From an uncultured Treponema sp. (GTDB lineage Bacteria > Spirochaetota > Spirochaetia > Treponematales > Treponemataceae), in contig CAKUTI010000011.1 of the NCBI GenBank assembly GCA_934691925.1, positions 1-47,774 of the forward strand: a stretch of DNA of 47,774 nucleotides, in the 5' to 3' direction. Positions 23,956-31,392 of this stretch are shown here, in pieces. Under the pieces are notes generated by a model. It did no database searches. It saw only the letters and a program-made list of their open reading frames with translations, and was not told where the DNA came from. The translations under genes and the position numbers were made by a program. How positions within the stretch are numbered: position 1 is the stretch's first letter; each line of letters starts with the position of its first letter.

Positions 23956-25542
23956 ATGGAAATCACATGGGAAAATTTGGACAAGCTTTCGTCTTTCAAG
24001 AAGCTTCAGTCGCTTAAAGGCGCGGTTTCTGTAAAAGAGGAGCTTGGCGGAGCAAACGGCGCAAAAAGAATCACTGAATATTCTGTAAAAATGGGCGGCG
24101 GACTTTTCTACAATTACGCGGCAAAGCAGGTTGACGAAAAAGTCCTTGAAGTCTTAAAGGAACTTGCTGAGGAAGCAGAGCTTTCAGAAAAATTCGCTGA
24201 AACTTTCAATGGAGCTGTCGTGAACACAGGCGAAAAAAGGCTTGTTCTTCATCATCTTACACGCGCTCAGCTCGGAAAAGACGTTATGGCAGACGGCGTG
24301 AACAAGCGAGAATTTTATCTTAACGAGCAAAAAAGAATCGCGGATTTTGCGGAAAAAGTTCATTCTGGAAAAATCGCGAACGCGAACGGTGAAAAATTCA
24401 CAACAGTTGTGCAGATTGGAATCGGCGGCTCGGATTTGGGACCTCGGGCAATGTACCTCGCGCTTAAAAACTGGGCGGAAAAAAACGGAACTTTGAAGAT
24501 GAATGCGGACTTCATCTCAAATGTTGACCCTGACGACGCTTCTGCGGTTCTGAATTCTGTCGATTTGGCTCACTCGCTTTTCATTCTCGTCTCAAAATCG
24601 GGAACAACTCTTGAAACTTTGACAAACGAGAGCTTTGTAAAAGACGCGCTAAAAAAAGCAGGCTTGAATCCTGCAAAACATATGATTGCAGTAACTTCCG
24701 AAACTTCGCCTCTCGCGCACAATCCTGACTATCTTGCGGCATTTTACATGGACGACTACATCGGCGGAAGATATTCATCGACTTCTGGAGTCGGCGGCGC
24801 GGTTCTCTCGCTCGCTTTCGGCCCGAAAGTTTTTGACGACTTCTTGAAAGGCGCGGCTGAGGAAGACAAGCTTGACACAAGCAAGAATCTTCTCGAAAAC
24901 CCTGCGATGCTCGACGCGCTGATTGGAATCTACGAGCGCAATGTCCAGAATTATCCTGCAACAGCGATTCTTCCATATTCTCAAGGCTTGAGCCGCTTTC
25001 CTGCGCACTTGCAGCAGCTTGACATGGAATCCAACGGAAAATCTGTAAACCGCTTCGGAGAAAAAATCGGCTATTCTACAGGTCCTGTGATTTTCGGAGA
25101 ACCGGGAACAAACGGCCAGCACTCGTTCTACCAGCTTTTGCATCAGGGAACGGACATCACGCCGCTCCAGTTCATCGCATTCAAAGAAAGCCAGATTGAA
25201 AACGATGTTGTGATTGAAAATTCCACAAGCCAGAAAAAGCTCGACGCGAATGTTGCGGCGCAGATTGTCGCTTTCGCCTGCGGAAAAACAGATGACGCCC
25301 CGAACAAGAGCTTTGCCGGCGAGCGTCCCTCAAGCCTCATCTACGGAAAGCAGCTTAATCCAAAATCGCTCGGCGCGCTTCTTGCCCATTTTGAAAACAA
25401 AGTTATGTTCCAGGGATTCGTCTGGAATATCAACAGCTTTGACCAGGAAGGCGTTCAGCTCGGAAAAAAGCTTGCAAAAAAAGTTCTTGCGCACGAGACT
25501 GAAGGCGCGCTGAAAGCATATTCAGACTTGCTTGAAATTTAA
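23956..25542 (+). CDS. pgi: Glucose-6-phosphate isomerase
   Basis: The 528-residue protein shows the PGI signatures: QIGIGGSDLGPRAMYLAL, the phosphate-binding LVSKSGTTLETLTNES, the catalytic region GEPGTNGQHSFYQLLHQG with TDITPLQFIAF, and a C-terminal SFDQEGVQLGKKLAK that carries the catalytic lysine. It interconverts glucose 6-phosphate and fructose 6-phosphate in glycolysis and gluconeogenesis. Length and motifs fit the long (about 520-550) PGI form. It has its own TATAAT box and a good ribosome binding site. folA follows after a 61-bp gap containing a 9-bp hairpin. Confidence 0.97.
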   Translation: MEITWENLDKLSSFKKLQSLKGAVSVKEELGGANGAKRITEYSVKMGGGLFYNYAAKQVDEKVLEVLKELAEEAELSEKFAETFNGAVVNTGEKRLVLHHLTRAQLGKDVMADGVNKREFYLNEQKRIADFAEKVHSGKIANANGEKFTTVVQIGIGGSDLGPRAMYLALKNWAEKNGTLKMNADFISNVDPDDASAVLNSVDLAHSLFILVSKSGTTLETLTNESFVKDALKKAGLNPAKHMIAVTSETSPLAHNPDYLAAFYMDDYIGGRYSSTSGVGGAVLSLAFGPKVFDDFLKGAAEEDKLDTSKNLLENPAMLDALIGIYERNVQNYPATAILPYSQGLSRFPAHLQQLDMESNGKSVNRFGEKIGYSTGPVIFGEPGTNGQHSFYQLLHQGTDITPLQFIAFKESQIENDVVIENSTSQKKLDANVAAQIVAFACGKTDDAPNKSFAGERPSSLIYGKQLNPKSLGALLAHFENKVMFQGFVWNINSFDQEGVQLGKKLAKKVLAHETEGALKAYSDLLEI

Positions 25543-25557
25543 AAAATGGCTTAAACA

Positions 25558-25588
25558 AGAGAAAACGGAATTCGCTTCTGTTTTCTCT
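25558..25588. repeat. 9-bp hairpin between pgi and folA
   Basis: AGAGAAAAC (25558-25566) pairs perfectly with GTTTTCTCT (25580-25588) around a 13-nt loop. No T tract follows, so it may be a processing or stability element rather than a terminator. Confidence 0.45.
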
Positions 25589-25603
25589 GCCAGCTTCAAA
25601 AAA

Positions 25604-26149
25604 ATGATTTACGCAATTCTAGCCCGCGACAAAAACAATCTGATTGGGGACGGCCTTTCTCTTCCGTGGCTCGGCGACGAAAAAACAAAATGGGACATGG
25701 AGAATTTTAAACGGCTCACAACGGAAAACATCGTTTTTATGGGCTATAAAACTTTTCTAGGCTTCAAATCGCCTCTTCCAAACAGAATAAATGTTGTTGA
25801 GACGCATAATTTTTCGGGCGTTTCGCCGCTCCGCGACTCCGGGCATTTCGAATTCCTAACGCAAACTGGCTTTATTTTCACAAAAAACCTTGGAGATTTT
25901 CTTTCAGAATATGAACTTCAATTAAAAACATCTTGGAAAAGCAAGAAAATCTTCATAATCGGCGGTGCAAAAACATTCAGCAAGCACTGCGAAAAAATCG
26001 ATTTTTTGTATCTGACAACATTTTTTTCCGAATACAAAAACGGCGAAACTTACCTGCCAAAAGATTTTCTTTCAAATTTCAAGCTAAAAAAAACGCTCGA
26101 GTCTCACGAAAACGGCAAAATAGAGCTGCTTGAAAATCTTAAATTCTGA
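25604..26149 (+). CDS. folA: Dihydrofolate reductase family protein
   Basis: The 181-residue protein begins with the family start MIYAILARDKNNLIG and has LPWL, then DMENFKRLT whose Asp corresponds to E. coli Asp27. PLPNRINVV retains the Arg57 equivalent, FIIGGAKTF matches the NADPH-binding GG region and YLTTFF the Thr113 strand. It should reduce dihydrofolate to tetrahydrofolate. The position of Arg44, which contacts the NADPH 2'-phosphate in E. coli, reads Tyr (MGYKTF), so cofactor preference may differ. ATG 25604 is chosen from the family start; the open frame reaches back into pgi. No Shine-Dalgarno is seen. Its 3' end overlaps the convergent tatD by 11 bp. Confidence 0.8.
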   Translation: MIYAILARDKNNLIGDGLSLPWLGDEKTKWDMENFKRLTTENIVFMGYKTFLGFKSPLPNRINVVETHNFSGVSPLRDSGHFEFLTQTGFIFTKNLGDFLSEYELQLKTSWKSKKIFIIGGAKTFSKHCEKIDFLYLTTFFSEYKNGETYLPKDFLSNFKLKKTLESHENGKIELLENLKF

Positions 26150-27008
26150 AAAGTTTTCTGATGTTCTCGTCAACAATAAAGCTCAAATTCTCCGCAAGGA
26201 TTCCGCGCGCTTCGGCAATAAATTTGTAAGTTTCTTCAATTAAAACAGGCGTGTTTGTTTTTCCGCGGTGCGGAACCGGAGCCAGATAAGGCGCGTCAGT
26301 TTCAAGCAAAATTCTGTCATCAGGAACAAAGCGCAAAAGCTCCGCCATTTCAGGCATCTTCGACTTTTTTGTGTACGTTACAGCGCCGCCAAACGCGATG
26401 TAAAATCCCATATCCAAAAAAGTTCTCGCGGCATTTTTGTCATAAGAAAAGCAATGGATAATTCCGTTATGAAAATCCATATTTTTAAGGACATCAAAAG
26501 TCTCCTCAAAAGCGTCCCGCGAATGAACAACAACTGGCAAACTAAGTTTTTTGCAAAGCTCAAGCTGCATCTCAAAAAGCTCGCGCTCGCCTTCATAAAC
26601 GCTTTTGTCAAAATCTTCCTCGCGCCTGCCGTCCGCTCCGCCCGGATTCCAGTGATGGTCAAGCCCGCATTCGCCAATCGCCACAAGCTTATCTTTATTT
26701 GAAAAATTTTTTATCTGGTTTTCAAGATTTTTGATTTCTTCAACGCGATTTTTTATCGAATCGACATCAGGCCAAATTCCCGCGCTGTAAAAAATCATTT
26801 TTCTGCATTTTTCCTGAATTTTAGGCGACTGCAAACGCAAAATGCTTTCTTCAATTATCTTCCGGCGTTCTTCCAAATCTCCGCTTTTTGTTCCAATGTC
26901 CAATCCAAAAAAAGTGTCTCTTTCTGCCAGTTCTGACAAAATTTCTGAGCCGTCCAAGCCGCGCTCTTCAACAAGATGATGAAAATGAAAATGTGTATCG
27001 CTGAACAT
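26139..27008 (-). CDS. tatD: TatD-family metal-dependent hydrolase/DNase
   Basis: The 289-residue TIM-barrel protein has all TatD metal ligands: His6 and His8 in DTHFHF, Glu in AIGECGLDHHW, His in PVVVHSRDAFEE, His in GIIHCFS, and Asp in LLETDAPYLAPVPHRG. The region between the first histidines and the glutamate is longer than in E. coli TatD (extra EERGLDGSEILSEL and a Lys/Asn-rich stretch). Family members are Mg-dependent 3'-5' exonucleases with roles in DNA repair or tRNA processing; the substrate is not determinable here. Its stop lies inside the 3' end of convergent folA, and a tRNA promoter lies just upstream on the opposite strand. Confidence 0.9.
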   Translation of the reverse strand: MFSDTHFHFHHLVEERGLDGSEILSELAERDTFFGLDIGTKSGDLEERRKIIEESILRLQSPKIQEKCRKMIFYSAGIWPDVDSIKNRVEEIKNLENQIKNFSNKDKLVAIGECGLDHHWNPGGADGRREEDFDKSVYEGERELFEMQLELCKKLSLPVVVHSRDAFEETFDVLKNMDFHNGIIHCFSYDKNAARTFLDMGFYIAFGGAVTYTKKSKMPEMAELLRFVPDDRILLETDAPYLAPVPHRGKTNTPVLIEETYKFIAEARGILAENLSFIVDENIRKLFRI

Positions 27009-27056
27009 AAAATGATTCTACAGAATTTACAAAAAACAATAAATAAAAATACTTAC

Positions 27057-27085
27057 TTGAAAGACATCGGATTTTTTGATAATAT
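27057..27085 (+). promoter_or_regulatory. tRNA-Leu promoter
   Basis: TTGAAA (27057-27062) and TAATAT (27080-27085) are exactly 17 bp apart and end 24 bp before the mature tRNA 5' end. Confidence 0.7.
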
Positions 27086-27109
27086 GCTTCCATTGCGTTT
27101 TAACGTGAT

Positions 27110-27196
27110 GCCGGGATGGTGGAATGGTAGACACAAGGGACTTAAAATCCCTCGCCAGCGTATACCGGCGTGCCAGTTCAAGTCTGGTTCCCGGCA
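27110..27196 (+). tRNA. tRNA-Leu (anticodon UAA)
   Basis: The 87-nt sequence folds as a class II tRNA. The acceptor GCCGGGA (27110-27116) pairs with TCCCGGC (27189-27195), with discriminator A27196. The anticodon stem is AGGGA/TCCCT with loop CTTAAAA, giving anticodon TAA at 27143-27145. A long variable arm (GCCAGCG...CGGCG region) and the T loop TTCAAGT follow. CCA is not encoded. It has its own promoter and an immediately following terminator. Confidence 0.96.
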
Positions 27197-27225
27197 AAGG
27201 CTTCTCAAAAGAGAAGCCTTTTTTA
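27197..27225 (+). terminator. tRNA-Leu terminator
   Basis: GGCTTCTC (27199-27206), a four-A loop and GAGAAGCC (27211-27218) are followed directly by TTTTTTAT. It is a textbook intrinsic terminator on the plus strand. Confidence 0.92.
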
Positions 27226-27239
27226 TTACATTCTTAGGC

Positions 27240-27842
27240 TTATTTGACTTGGCTGTAAAGCCCTGCCATCTCGTTTCGCCAAGAGCCTCTCTCCTGCTCG
27301 CGTCCTTCCCACTCGATTGTTTTCCTGATTGTAAAATGCTTTGTGTCGCGTGGATTTTCAAAATAGATAACCGCAAAGCGTCCCTGACCAATATATGCGA
27401 TTTTCTCGCTTGGCCCAGGCTTTTCGCTTTCAGCGATTTTGTTTAGAACACAGTCAAAATGAACAGGATTTCCGTTTTCCTTGTTTGAAATCGCGCTTGA
27501 AATATCTGAAATCGGCTGCCCGCAAATCTCGCAGACTGGAGCGTTCTCCTTGAATGCTCGGATTGCCTTTTCGTTTTCCTGAATTTCCTTGAAATTCACT
27601 TTGCCTGAAAAAGATTTTTTCTGCTCGCCTCGCCGGTCGCTTCGCTTTTCATTTCGGTCGTTTCTGTCAAAACGCTCGCTCCGTTCGAAAACACCGTTTC
27701 GTGATTTTCTGTCGCTTTTTGATGAGCGTGAATCCCGTTCGCGCTCATTCTGCTCGTTTTTGCCGTTTCCGCTTCGCTCGTTGCGGTCTTTTGAGCTCCA
27801 TCCGTGATTTCTGTTTCCGCGTCTATTATCGTTTCGACTCAT
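27240..27842 (-). CDS. Hypothetical basic low-complexity protein with C-terminal Zn-ribbon-like motif
   Basis: This 200-residue protein splits into two parts. Residues 1-95 are extremely rich in Arg, Asn, Ser, Asp and Lys (RNDNRRGNRN, SKSDRKSRNG, RFDRNDRNEKRSDRR), as in disordered RNA-binding proteins. Residues about 100-200 form a compact domain with CEICG and, 23 residues later, HFDC, a probable CxxC...HxxC zinc site, followed by an aromatic beta region (AYIGQGRFAVIYFENP). ATG 27842 is chosen because GAGG lies upstream; it overlaps the preceding 63-codon gene by 17 bp. The location at the end of a cluster with ribosomal and tRNA-modification genes suggests a role with RNA, but no function is known to me. 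Confidence 0.7.
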   Translation of the reverse strand: MSRNDNRRGNRNHGWSSKDRNERSGNGKNEQNERERDSRSSKSDRKSRNGVFERSERFDRNDRNEKRSDRRGEQKKSFSGKVNFKEIQENEKAIRAFKENAPVCEICGQPISDISSAISNKENGNPVHFDCVLNKIAESEKPGPSEKIAYIGQGRFAVIYFENPRDTKHFTIRKTIEWEGREQERGSWRNEMAGLYSQVK

Positions 27843-28017
27843 ATTTGCCTCTTCTAATCCGCTGGTCGTTATCTTCAACAATCTTGAGGCTTAAAACCTG
27901 CGCAATTCTCTGTACTGCATAGTCAACGTATTCAGAATCATGGATTTTTCTGCGCAGCTCAAGAACTTTTGGTGAAAATTCCGCAGCGAAAGCGTTTGTT
28001 TGTGAAGAAGAAGTCAT
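27826..28017 (-). CDS. Small conserved-looking hypothetical protein (63 aa)
   Basis: This 63-residue protein reads as a compact helical domain (FSPKVLELRRKIHDSEYVDY, then AVQRIAQVLSLKIVE) with a basic tail. It has no signal peptide or motif I recognise. Its ATG overlaps the yraN stop as ATGA and its 3' end overlaps the next gene by 17 bp. Such tight packing in the same direction supports a real, translationally coupled gene. Function unknown. Confidence 0.6.
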   Translation of the reverse strand: MTSSSQTNAFAAEFSPKVLELRRKIHDSEYVDYAVQRIAQVLSLKIVEDNDQRIRRGKYESKR

Positions 28018-28379
28018 ACGAACTCCGAAAAAGCATTTGAAATATAATAAACAGACTCAAGACCCGGCATGTCAATTACTGCGACATCAAATCTAATTTT
28101 GCTGTTATTATATTGTCGATTGTTTAGCAAAAAAATTTTAGCGGTTTCTAAAATTCTTTTCTGCTTTCGCTCGTTGAGTTCATGGGAAAGCGTTTCAAAA
28201 TTGCCGCTCGGCAAAGTTTTCACTTCCACAAATGCAAGAACTTCATCTTTCAAAGCTATTATATCAATTTCGCCTTGCCTTGTCCGAAAATTCCGCGCAA
28301 GAATTTTGTAATTATTCGATTTTAAGAAAGAGACAGCTTTGTCCTCGCCAGAATCGCCGATTTCTTTAGTGCTCGGCAA
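28014..28379 (-). CDS. yraN: YraN/UPF0102 family putative endonuclease
   Basis: The 121-residue length is typical of UPF0102. The restriction-endonuclease-like motif is present: GEDKAVSFLKSNNYKILARN, then QGEIDIIAL with the catalytic acidic residues and LAFVEVKT supplying the E-x-K. Proteins of this family are proposed to act on Holliday-junction or other DNA structures; the exact role is unsettled. It often lies near rplS/trmD in bacteria, as here. The start overlaps the upstream gene by 14 bp and the stop overlaps the next start by 4 bp. Confidence 0.88.
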   Translation of the reverse strand: MPSTKEIGDSGEDKAVSFLKSNNYKILARNFRTRQGEIDIIALKDEVLAFVEVKTLPSGNFETLSHELNERKQKRILETAKIFLLNNRQYNNSKIRFDVAVIDMPGLESVYYISNAFSEFV

Positions 28380-28629
28380 CGCTGCATTCCTCTAATTCTT
28401 CAAGCTCGTAAACAGGACTTTCATCGTCTATTCCAGAGCCGTCAGAAACAAGTTTGCCGTAGGTAAGAAAATATTTTATGTTCCAGCGTTTTATCACGGC
28501 AAGATGATAAGGCTTTACAGATTTTTCCTCGGCAAGAAACATATTCTCGCCGTCGTCAAAAAAAACAGGTGCGGAAAATCTCATTCCAATTTTAAGGTCT
28601 TTTGCATCGATTTTTGTAAAATTGCTCAT
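28366..28629 (-). CDS. Small domain protein resembling the N-terminal module of HD-GYP proteins
   Basis: This 87-residue protein starts DAKDLKIGMRFSAPVFFDDG and continues with ENMFLAEEKSVKPYHLAVIKRWNIKYF. That pattern (L-x-x-G-M, a Val/Asp-Gly hairpin, then a helix and a short strand) resembles the small module found N-terminal to HD-GYP c-di-GMP phosphodiesterases. Here it stands alone with an acidic tail. ATG 28629 is chosen because GGGAGG lies 8 nt upstream; the GTG at 28638 overlaps that site. It sits between the FlhB-like gene and yraN. The homology is a pattern impression and the function is unknown. Confidence 0.6.
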   Translation of the reverse strand: MSNFTKIDAKDLKIGMRFSAPVFFDDGENMFLAEEKSVKPYHLAVIKRWNIKYFLTYGKLVSDGSGIDDESPVYELEELEECSVAEH

Positions 28630-28644
28630 AAAATGCACCTCCCG

Positions 28645-28896
28645 CTAATTTATTTTTGCGATAAAAGCAAAAACAGCCGCAATCGCCACGTAAGTCTCTT
28701 CCGGTATGAACTGCCCGACATTTTGAAGCGAAAGAATATCCGCCATTTCAGCGTTCTGAACGACCGGAATTCCGTTCTCATCAGCAAGTTTCAAAAGCTG
28801 CTGTGCCGCATATCCTTTTGCGTTCGCAGAAATAAACGGAGCGTCCGCCCATTCAGGATAGCGAAGCGCGACAGCTTTCAAATCGTCAGTTTTCAA
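28645..28896 (-). CDS. FlhB C-terminal-domain homolog (YlqH/FlhB2-type)
   Basis: The 83-residue protein corresponds to the cytoplasmic domain of the flagellar export switch FlhB after its cleavage site: AVALRYPEWADAPFISANAK, then AENG-like ADENGIPVVQN, LSLQNVGQFIPEETYVAIA. The membrane domain and the NPTH autocleavage motif are absent (the corresponding start reads KTDDLKAVALRY). Stand-alone homologs occur in several flagellated bacteria, including B. subtilis ylqH, also next to rplS-trmD. The role may be to modulate flagellar export. The start is TTG, overlapping the upstream stop as TTGA, so it is coupled to the FliK-like gene. Confidence 0.8.
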   Translation of the reverse strand: MKTDDLKAVALRYPEWADAPFISANAKGYAAQQLLKLADENGIPVVQNAEMADILSLQNVGQFIPEETYVAIAAVFAFIAKIN

Positions 28897-30077
28897 ACAA
28901 GCCCCCGCACAGACACAACAATTTCATCTCCACAGCCAAAATCCTTGATTTCGTCAAATTCAGCAAATTCAACAGATTTTAACTCAGAAGCGCAGCCGCA
29001 TTTTTTTAACGTTTCAGAAAGCAAAGCCGAATATTCAAGTTTTCTTTTTGAAGATGCAGAAAAATCAAAACCGAATTTAAACGACTCAACTTTTTTGTTC
29101 TTAAAGTATAATGAAAAAACTAATTTTTGCACGTTTTTTTTACAATTTATGACGATTTTTTGCAAATTTCTTAGATTATCATCAAGAAAAACTCTAATAT
29201 CTCCAAAGCAATTTTGAGATTTCCATTCAAAGGGAAGCAAAATCCAGTGAGAATTTTCAAAGTTTCCGTCAGATTTTTTTGACCTGAATGAATTGAAAGC
29301 AGTCAGCGCGCCGATTTTGTTTGAAGCGCAGGCTGAATCGACAGAATCAAGATAACTTTTCAGAATGTTTTTCACGGAAAACTTGTCAAAATCAGATTTT
29401 TCGCTTTTTAAATCAAGTTTTTTCTTATCATTCGGATTCTTGCTTTGATTTTGCTCTTGTTTTTCGCCTGAAAATCCATCAAAAACAGCTTTTACAGTTT
29501 TCTCGACGCTTTTCAGGCCTTTTTTCCCGAGAAGAAAAGAAATCTGCGCCGCCTCGTCCTTTTCATCATCAGAAAATTTCTTGGAAGTTTTAAGGGCTTT
29601 TTTTGCAGCGTCCGCATCGATTTTTATTCCCATTTGCTGCATAAGCTGAACAAGGCGAAAAGCCTCGTGACTCGGCTCGATTCCAAGCGACAGAAGAAAC
29701 GCGGAAGCTGAACCGTTAAGTTTTCCTGCAAAAATTTCAGAAGTGATTTTTGAGACAAAATCGGTTTTAGAAAGATTTTTTATTGAAGAACTGCTTATCG
29801 AAGAATCATTTATCAAGGAAAGATAGACAGTGCCGTTTTTTACCGACGCATGCGCCGAAAAAATCTGGTTTTGCACAAGATTAACATCCGAGCGCACGCT
29901 TATTTTTTGCCTAGCAAGGCTAACTACAAAGCTTCCGTCAGGATTCGCTGAAATCACGCGTCCTGAAACGACATTTTCATTCTGAAACTTTAAATTTCTC
30001 CCGGCTGATATTTGATTTTGAAAAACCGGCTGATTTGCAATTCCAATTTTGCTGCTCATCTTTATGATTTTGGACAT
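28893..30077 (-). CDS. FliK/YlqG-like protein partnered with FlhB homolog
   Basis: The protein (394 residues from the first ATG) has an N-terminal beta domain (VVSGRVISANPDGSFVVSLA, RQKISVRSDVNLVQNQIFSA), a charged middle, and a C-terminal region that recalls the FliK C-terminal domain (WILLPFEWKSQNCFGDIRVF, then LRNLQKIVIN...LVFSLYFKNKKVESFKFGF). FliK measures hook length and binds FlhB. Pairing by overlapping codons with an FlhB-domain homolog supports this, as in B. subtilis ylqG-ylqH. The first ATG (30077) abuts the T tract of a hairpin; an alternative ATG is at 30059 (MSSKIG). Neither has a Shine-Dalgarno. The FliK relation is inference from weak patterns and context. Confidence 0.6.
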   Translation of the reverse strand: MSKIIKMSSKIGIANQPVFQNQISAGRNLKFQNENVVSGRVISANPDGSFVVSLARQKISVRSDVNLVQNQIFSAHASVKNGTVYLSLINDSSISSSSIKNLSKTDFVSKITSEIFAGKLNGSASAFLLSLGIEPSHEAFRLVQLMQQMGIKIDADAAKKALKTSKKFSDDEKDEAAQISFLLGKKGLKSVEKTVKAVFDGFSGEKQEQNQSKNPNDKKKLDLKSEKSDFDKFSVKNILKSYLDSVDSACASNKIGALTAFNSFRSKKSDGNFENSHWILLPFEWKSQNCFGDIRVFLDDNLRNLQKIVINCKKNVQKLVFSLYFKNKKVESFKFGFDFSASSKRKLEYSALLSETLKKCGCASELKSVEFAEFDEIKDFGCGDEIVVSVRGLV

Positions 30078-30079
30078 AA

Positions 30080-30117
30080 AAAAAGGATTTGCAATTAAAA
30101 AATCACAAATCCTTTTT
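30080..30117 (-). terminator. Hairpin with T tract after rplS, abutting the next start codon
   Basis: On the minus strand an 11-bp stem (CAAATCC/GGATTTG extended by A/T pairs; arms 30081-30091 and 30106-30117) ends in a T run that runs into the ATG at 30077. It is probably the terminator, or an attenuator, of the rpsP operon. Confidence 0.65.
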
Positions 30118-30139
30118 GCTTTAGACGCTAGGGTCTAGA

Positions 30140-30616
30140 TTATTTCTTTTTTGCGTCTTTTGCAGCTTCGGCAGCTTCATTTGCAGCTTTTGCAGCGGCA
30201 ACAATTGCAGCTTCCTTAGCTTCTGCTGCAGCGGCAAGTCCGCGAGACCAGTTAAGGTAATCAACTGCCTGCTGTCCGATAAGCTCTTTGACTTTTGTAT
30301 CTTTACCAATCTTGTTGCGGAGGTAATAGAGCTTAGCACGGCGAACTTTTGCAGGGCGAACGATTTCAACCTTGATTACGCGAGGGCTGTAAACAGGGAA
30401 TACACGCTCAACGCCAACACCGTAAGAAGTCTTGCGAACTGTGAAAGTCTTGCGGATTCCTTCATTTTTGATGCAAAGAACGATTCCTTCAAAAATCTGG
30501 ATACGCTTTGTTTTTCCTTCGATGATTTCAAAGTGAACTTTTACAGTATCACCAACTGAGAAGTTAAGAGCACCCTCTTTCTTCTGTTTCTCTTCAATAG
30601 TCTTAATAAGATCCAT
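30140..30616 (-). CDS. rplS: 50S ribosomal protein L19 with Ala-rich C-terminal tail
   Basis: Residues 1-118 are ordinary L19 (FSVGDTVKVHFEIIEG, IQIFEGIVLCIKNEG, RKTSYGVGVERVFPVYSP, RPAKVRRAKLYYLRNKIGK), which lies at the interface of the subunits. The protein then continues for about 40 residues with an Ala/Glu/Lys-rich tail (AAEAKEAAIVAAAKAANEAA, ending KKK), longer than the usual 115-120 residue total. ATG 30616 is chosen for its GAGGAG ribosome binding site and the standard start; it lies 14 bp inside the end of trmD. It is the last gene before the hairpin at 30080-30117. Confidence 0.95.
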   Translation of the reverse strand: MDLIKTIEEKQKKEGALNFSVGDTVKVHFEIIEGKTKRIQIFEGIVLCIKNEGIRKTFTVRKTSYGVGVERVFPVYSPRVIKVEIVRPAKVRRAKLYYLRNKIGKDTKVKELIGQQAVDYLNWSRGLAAAAEAKEAAIVAAAKAANEAAEAAKDAKKK

Positions 30617-31388
30617 TGGTTTTTCTCCTCTTTTTGCTGCGGACATTCTTCAAAGAAATCTGTTCCGTCAGTTCCTCAATCATTTTTTCGGCTTCTGAAG
30701 TCAACTCGTCTTTCAATCTCGCCGCCGAAATCAAATCCGGCCGGTTGGCAAGAGTTTTCTGGATTCGCTTTTTCAGACGCCACTTCCGAATATTTTCATG
30801 GTTTCCTGAAAGCAGAATTTCAGGCACTTCCAAGTCCTTGTATACAGCCGGGTGCGTATACTGAGGATATTCCAAAAGTCCGCCAGAATAACTTTCCTCG
30901 TCCAATGATTCAGGAGTTATCACATCTTTGACAAGCCGATAAACAGAATCGACTATAACAGTTGCGGCAAGCTCCCCGCTAGACATAACGTAATCCCCGA
31001 TGGAAATTTCGTCGTCAACGTACAAATCAATAATCCGCTGGTCAATACCTTCGTAACGACCGCAGATAAAGACGATTTCATCTTTCTGACTAAGTTCTTG
31101 CGCTTTCGCCTGCGAAAAAGGCTTTCCAGAAGGCGTAACGTAAATCACGTGCTTCTTGTATGCTTTTACGCTGTCAAGCGCTTTCCCGAGAGGCTCAGCC
31201 ATCAATAACTGACCAGCTCCGCCTCCATACGGCTTGTCATCACAAGTTTTGTGCTTATCAAAGGCAAAATCCCTGATATTCACTAAATCGTAGGCAATAA
31301 TTCCCTTTTCAACCGCTTTTGCCATGATTGAGGTCTCAAAAAAAGCACGCGGAATCTCAGGAAATAAGGTCAGCACAGTAAATTTCAT
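30603..31388 (-). CDS. trmD: tRNA (guanine-N1-)-methyltransferase
   Basis: The 261-residue protein has the TrmD SPOUT signatures: VLTLFPEIP, DKPYGGGAGQLLMAEPL, FICGRYEGIDQRI, DEISIGDYVMSSGELAATVI and LEYPQYTHPAVY. It methylates N1 of G37 in tRNAs with a G36-G37 sequence, preventing +1 frameshifts, using S-adenosylmethionine bound in a trefoil knot. The C-terminal tail is Lys/Arg-rich. It begins 4 bp after rimM stops and overlaps the rplS start by 14 bp, as expected in this conserved translation operon. Confidence 0.97.
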   Translation of the reverse strand: MKFTVLTLFPEIPRAFFETSIMAKAVEKGIIAYDLVNIRDFAFDKHKTCDDKPYGGGAGQLLMAEPLGKALDSVKAYKKHVIYVTPSGKPFSQAKAQELSQKDEIVFICGRYEGIDQRIIDLYVDDEISIGDYVMSSGELAATVIVDSVYRLVKDVITPESLDEESYSGGLLEYPQYTHPAVYKDLEVPEILLSGNHENIRKWRLKKRIQKTLANRPDLISAARLKDELTSEAEKMIEELTEQISLKNVRSKKRRKTNGSY

Positions 31389-31392
31389 GGAA

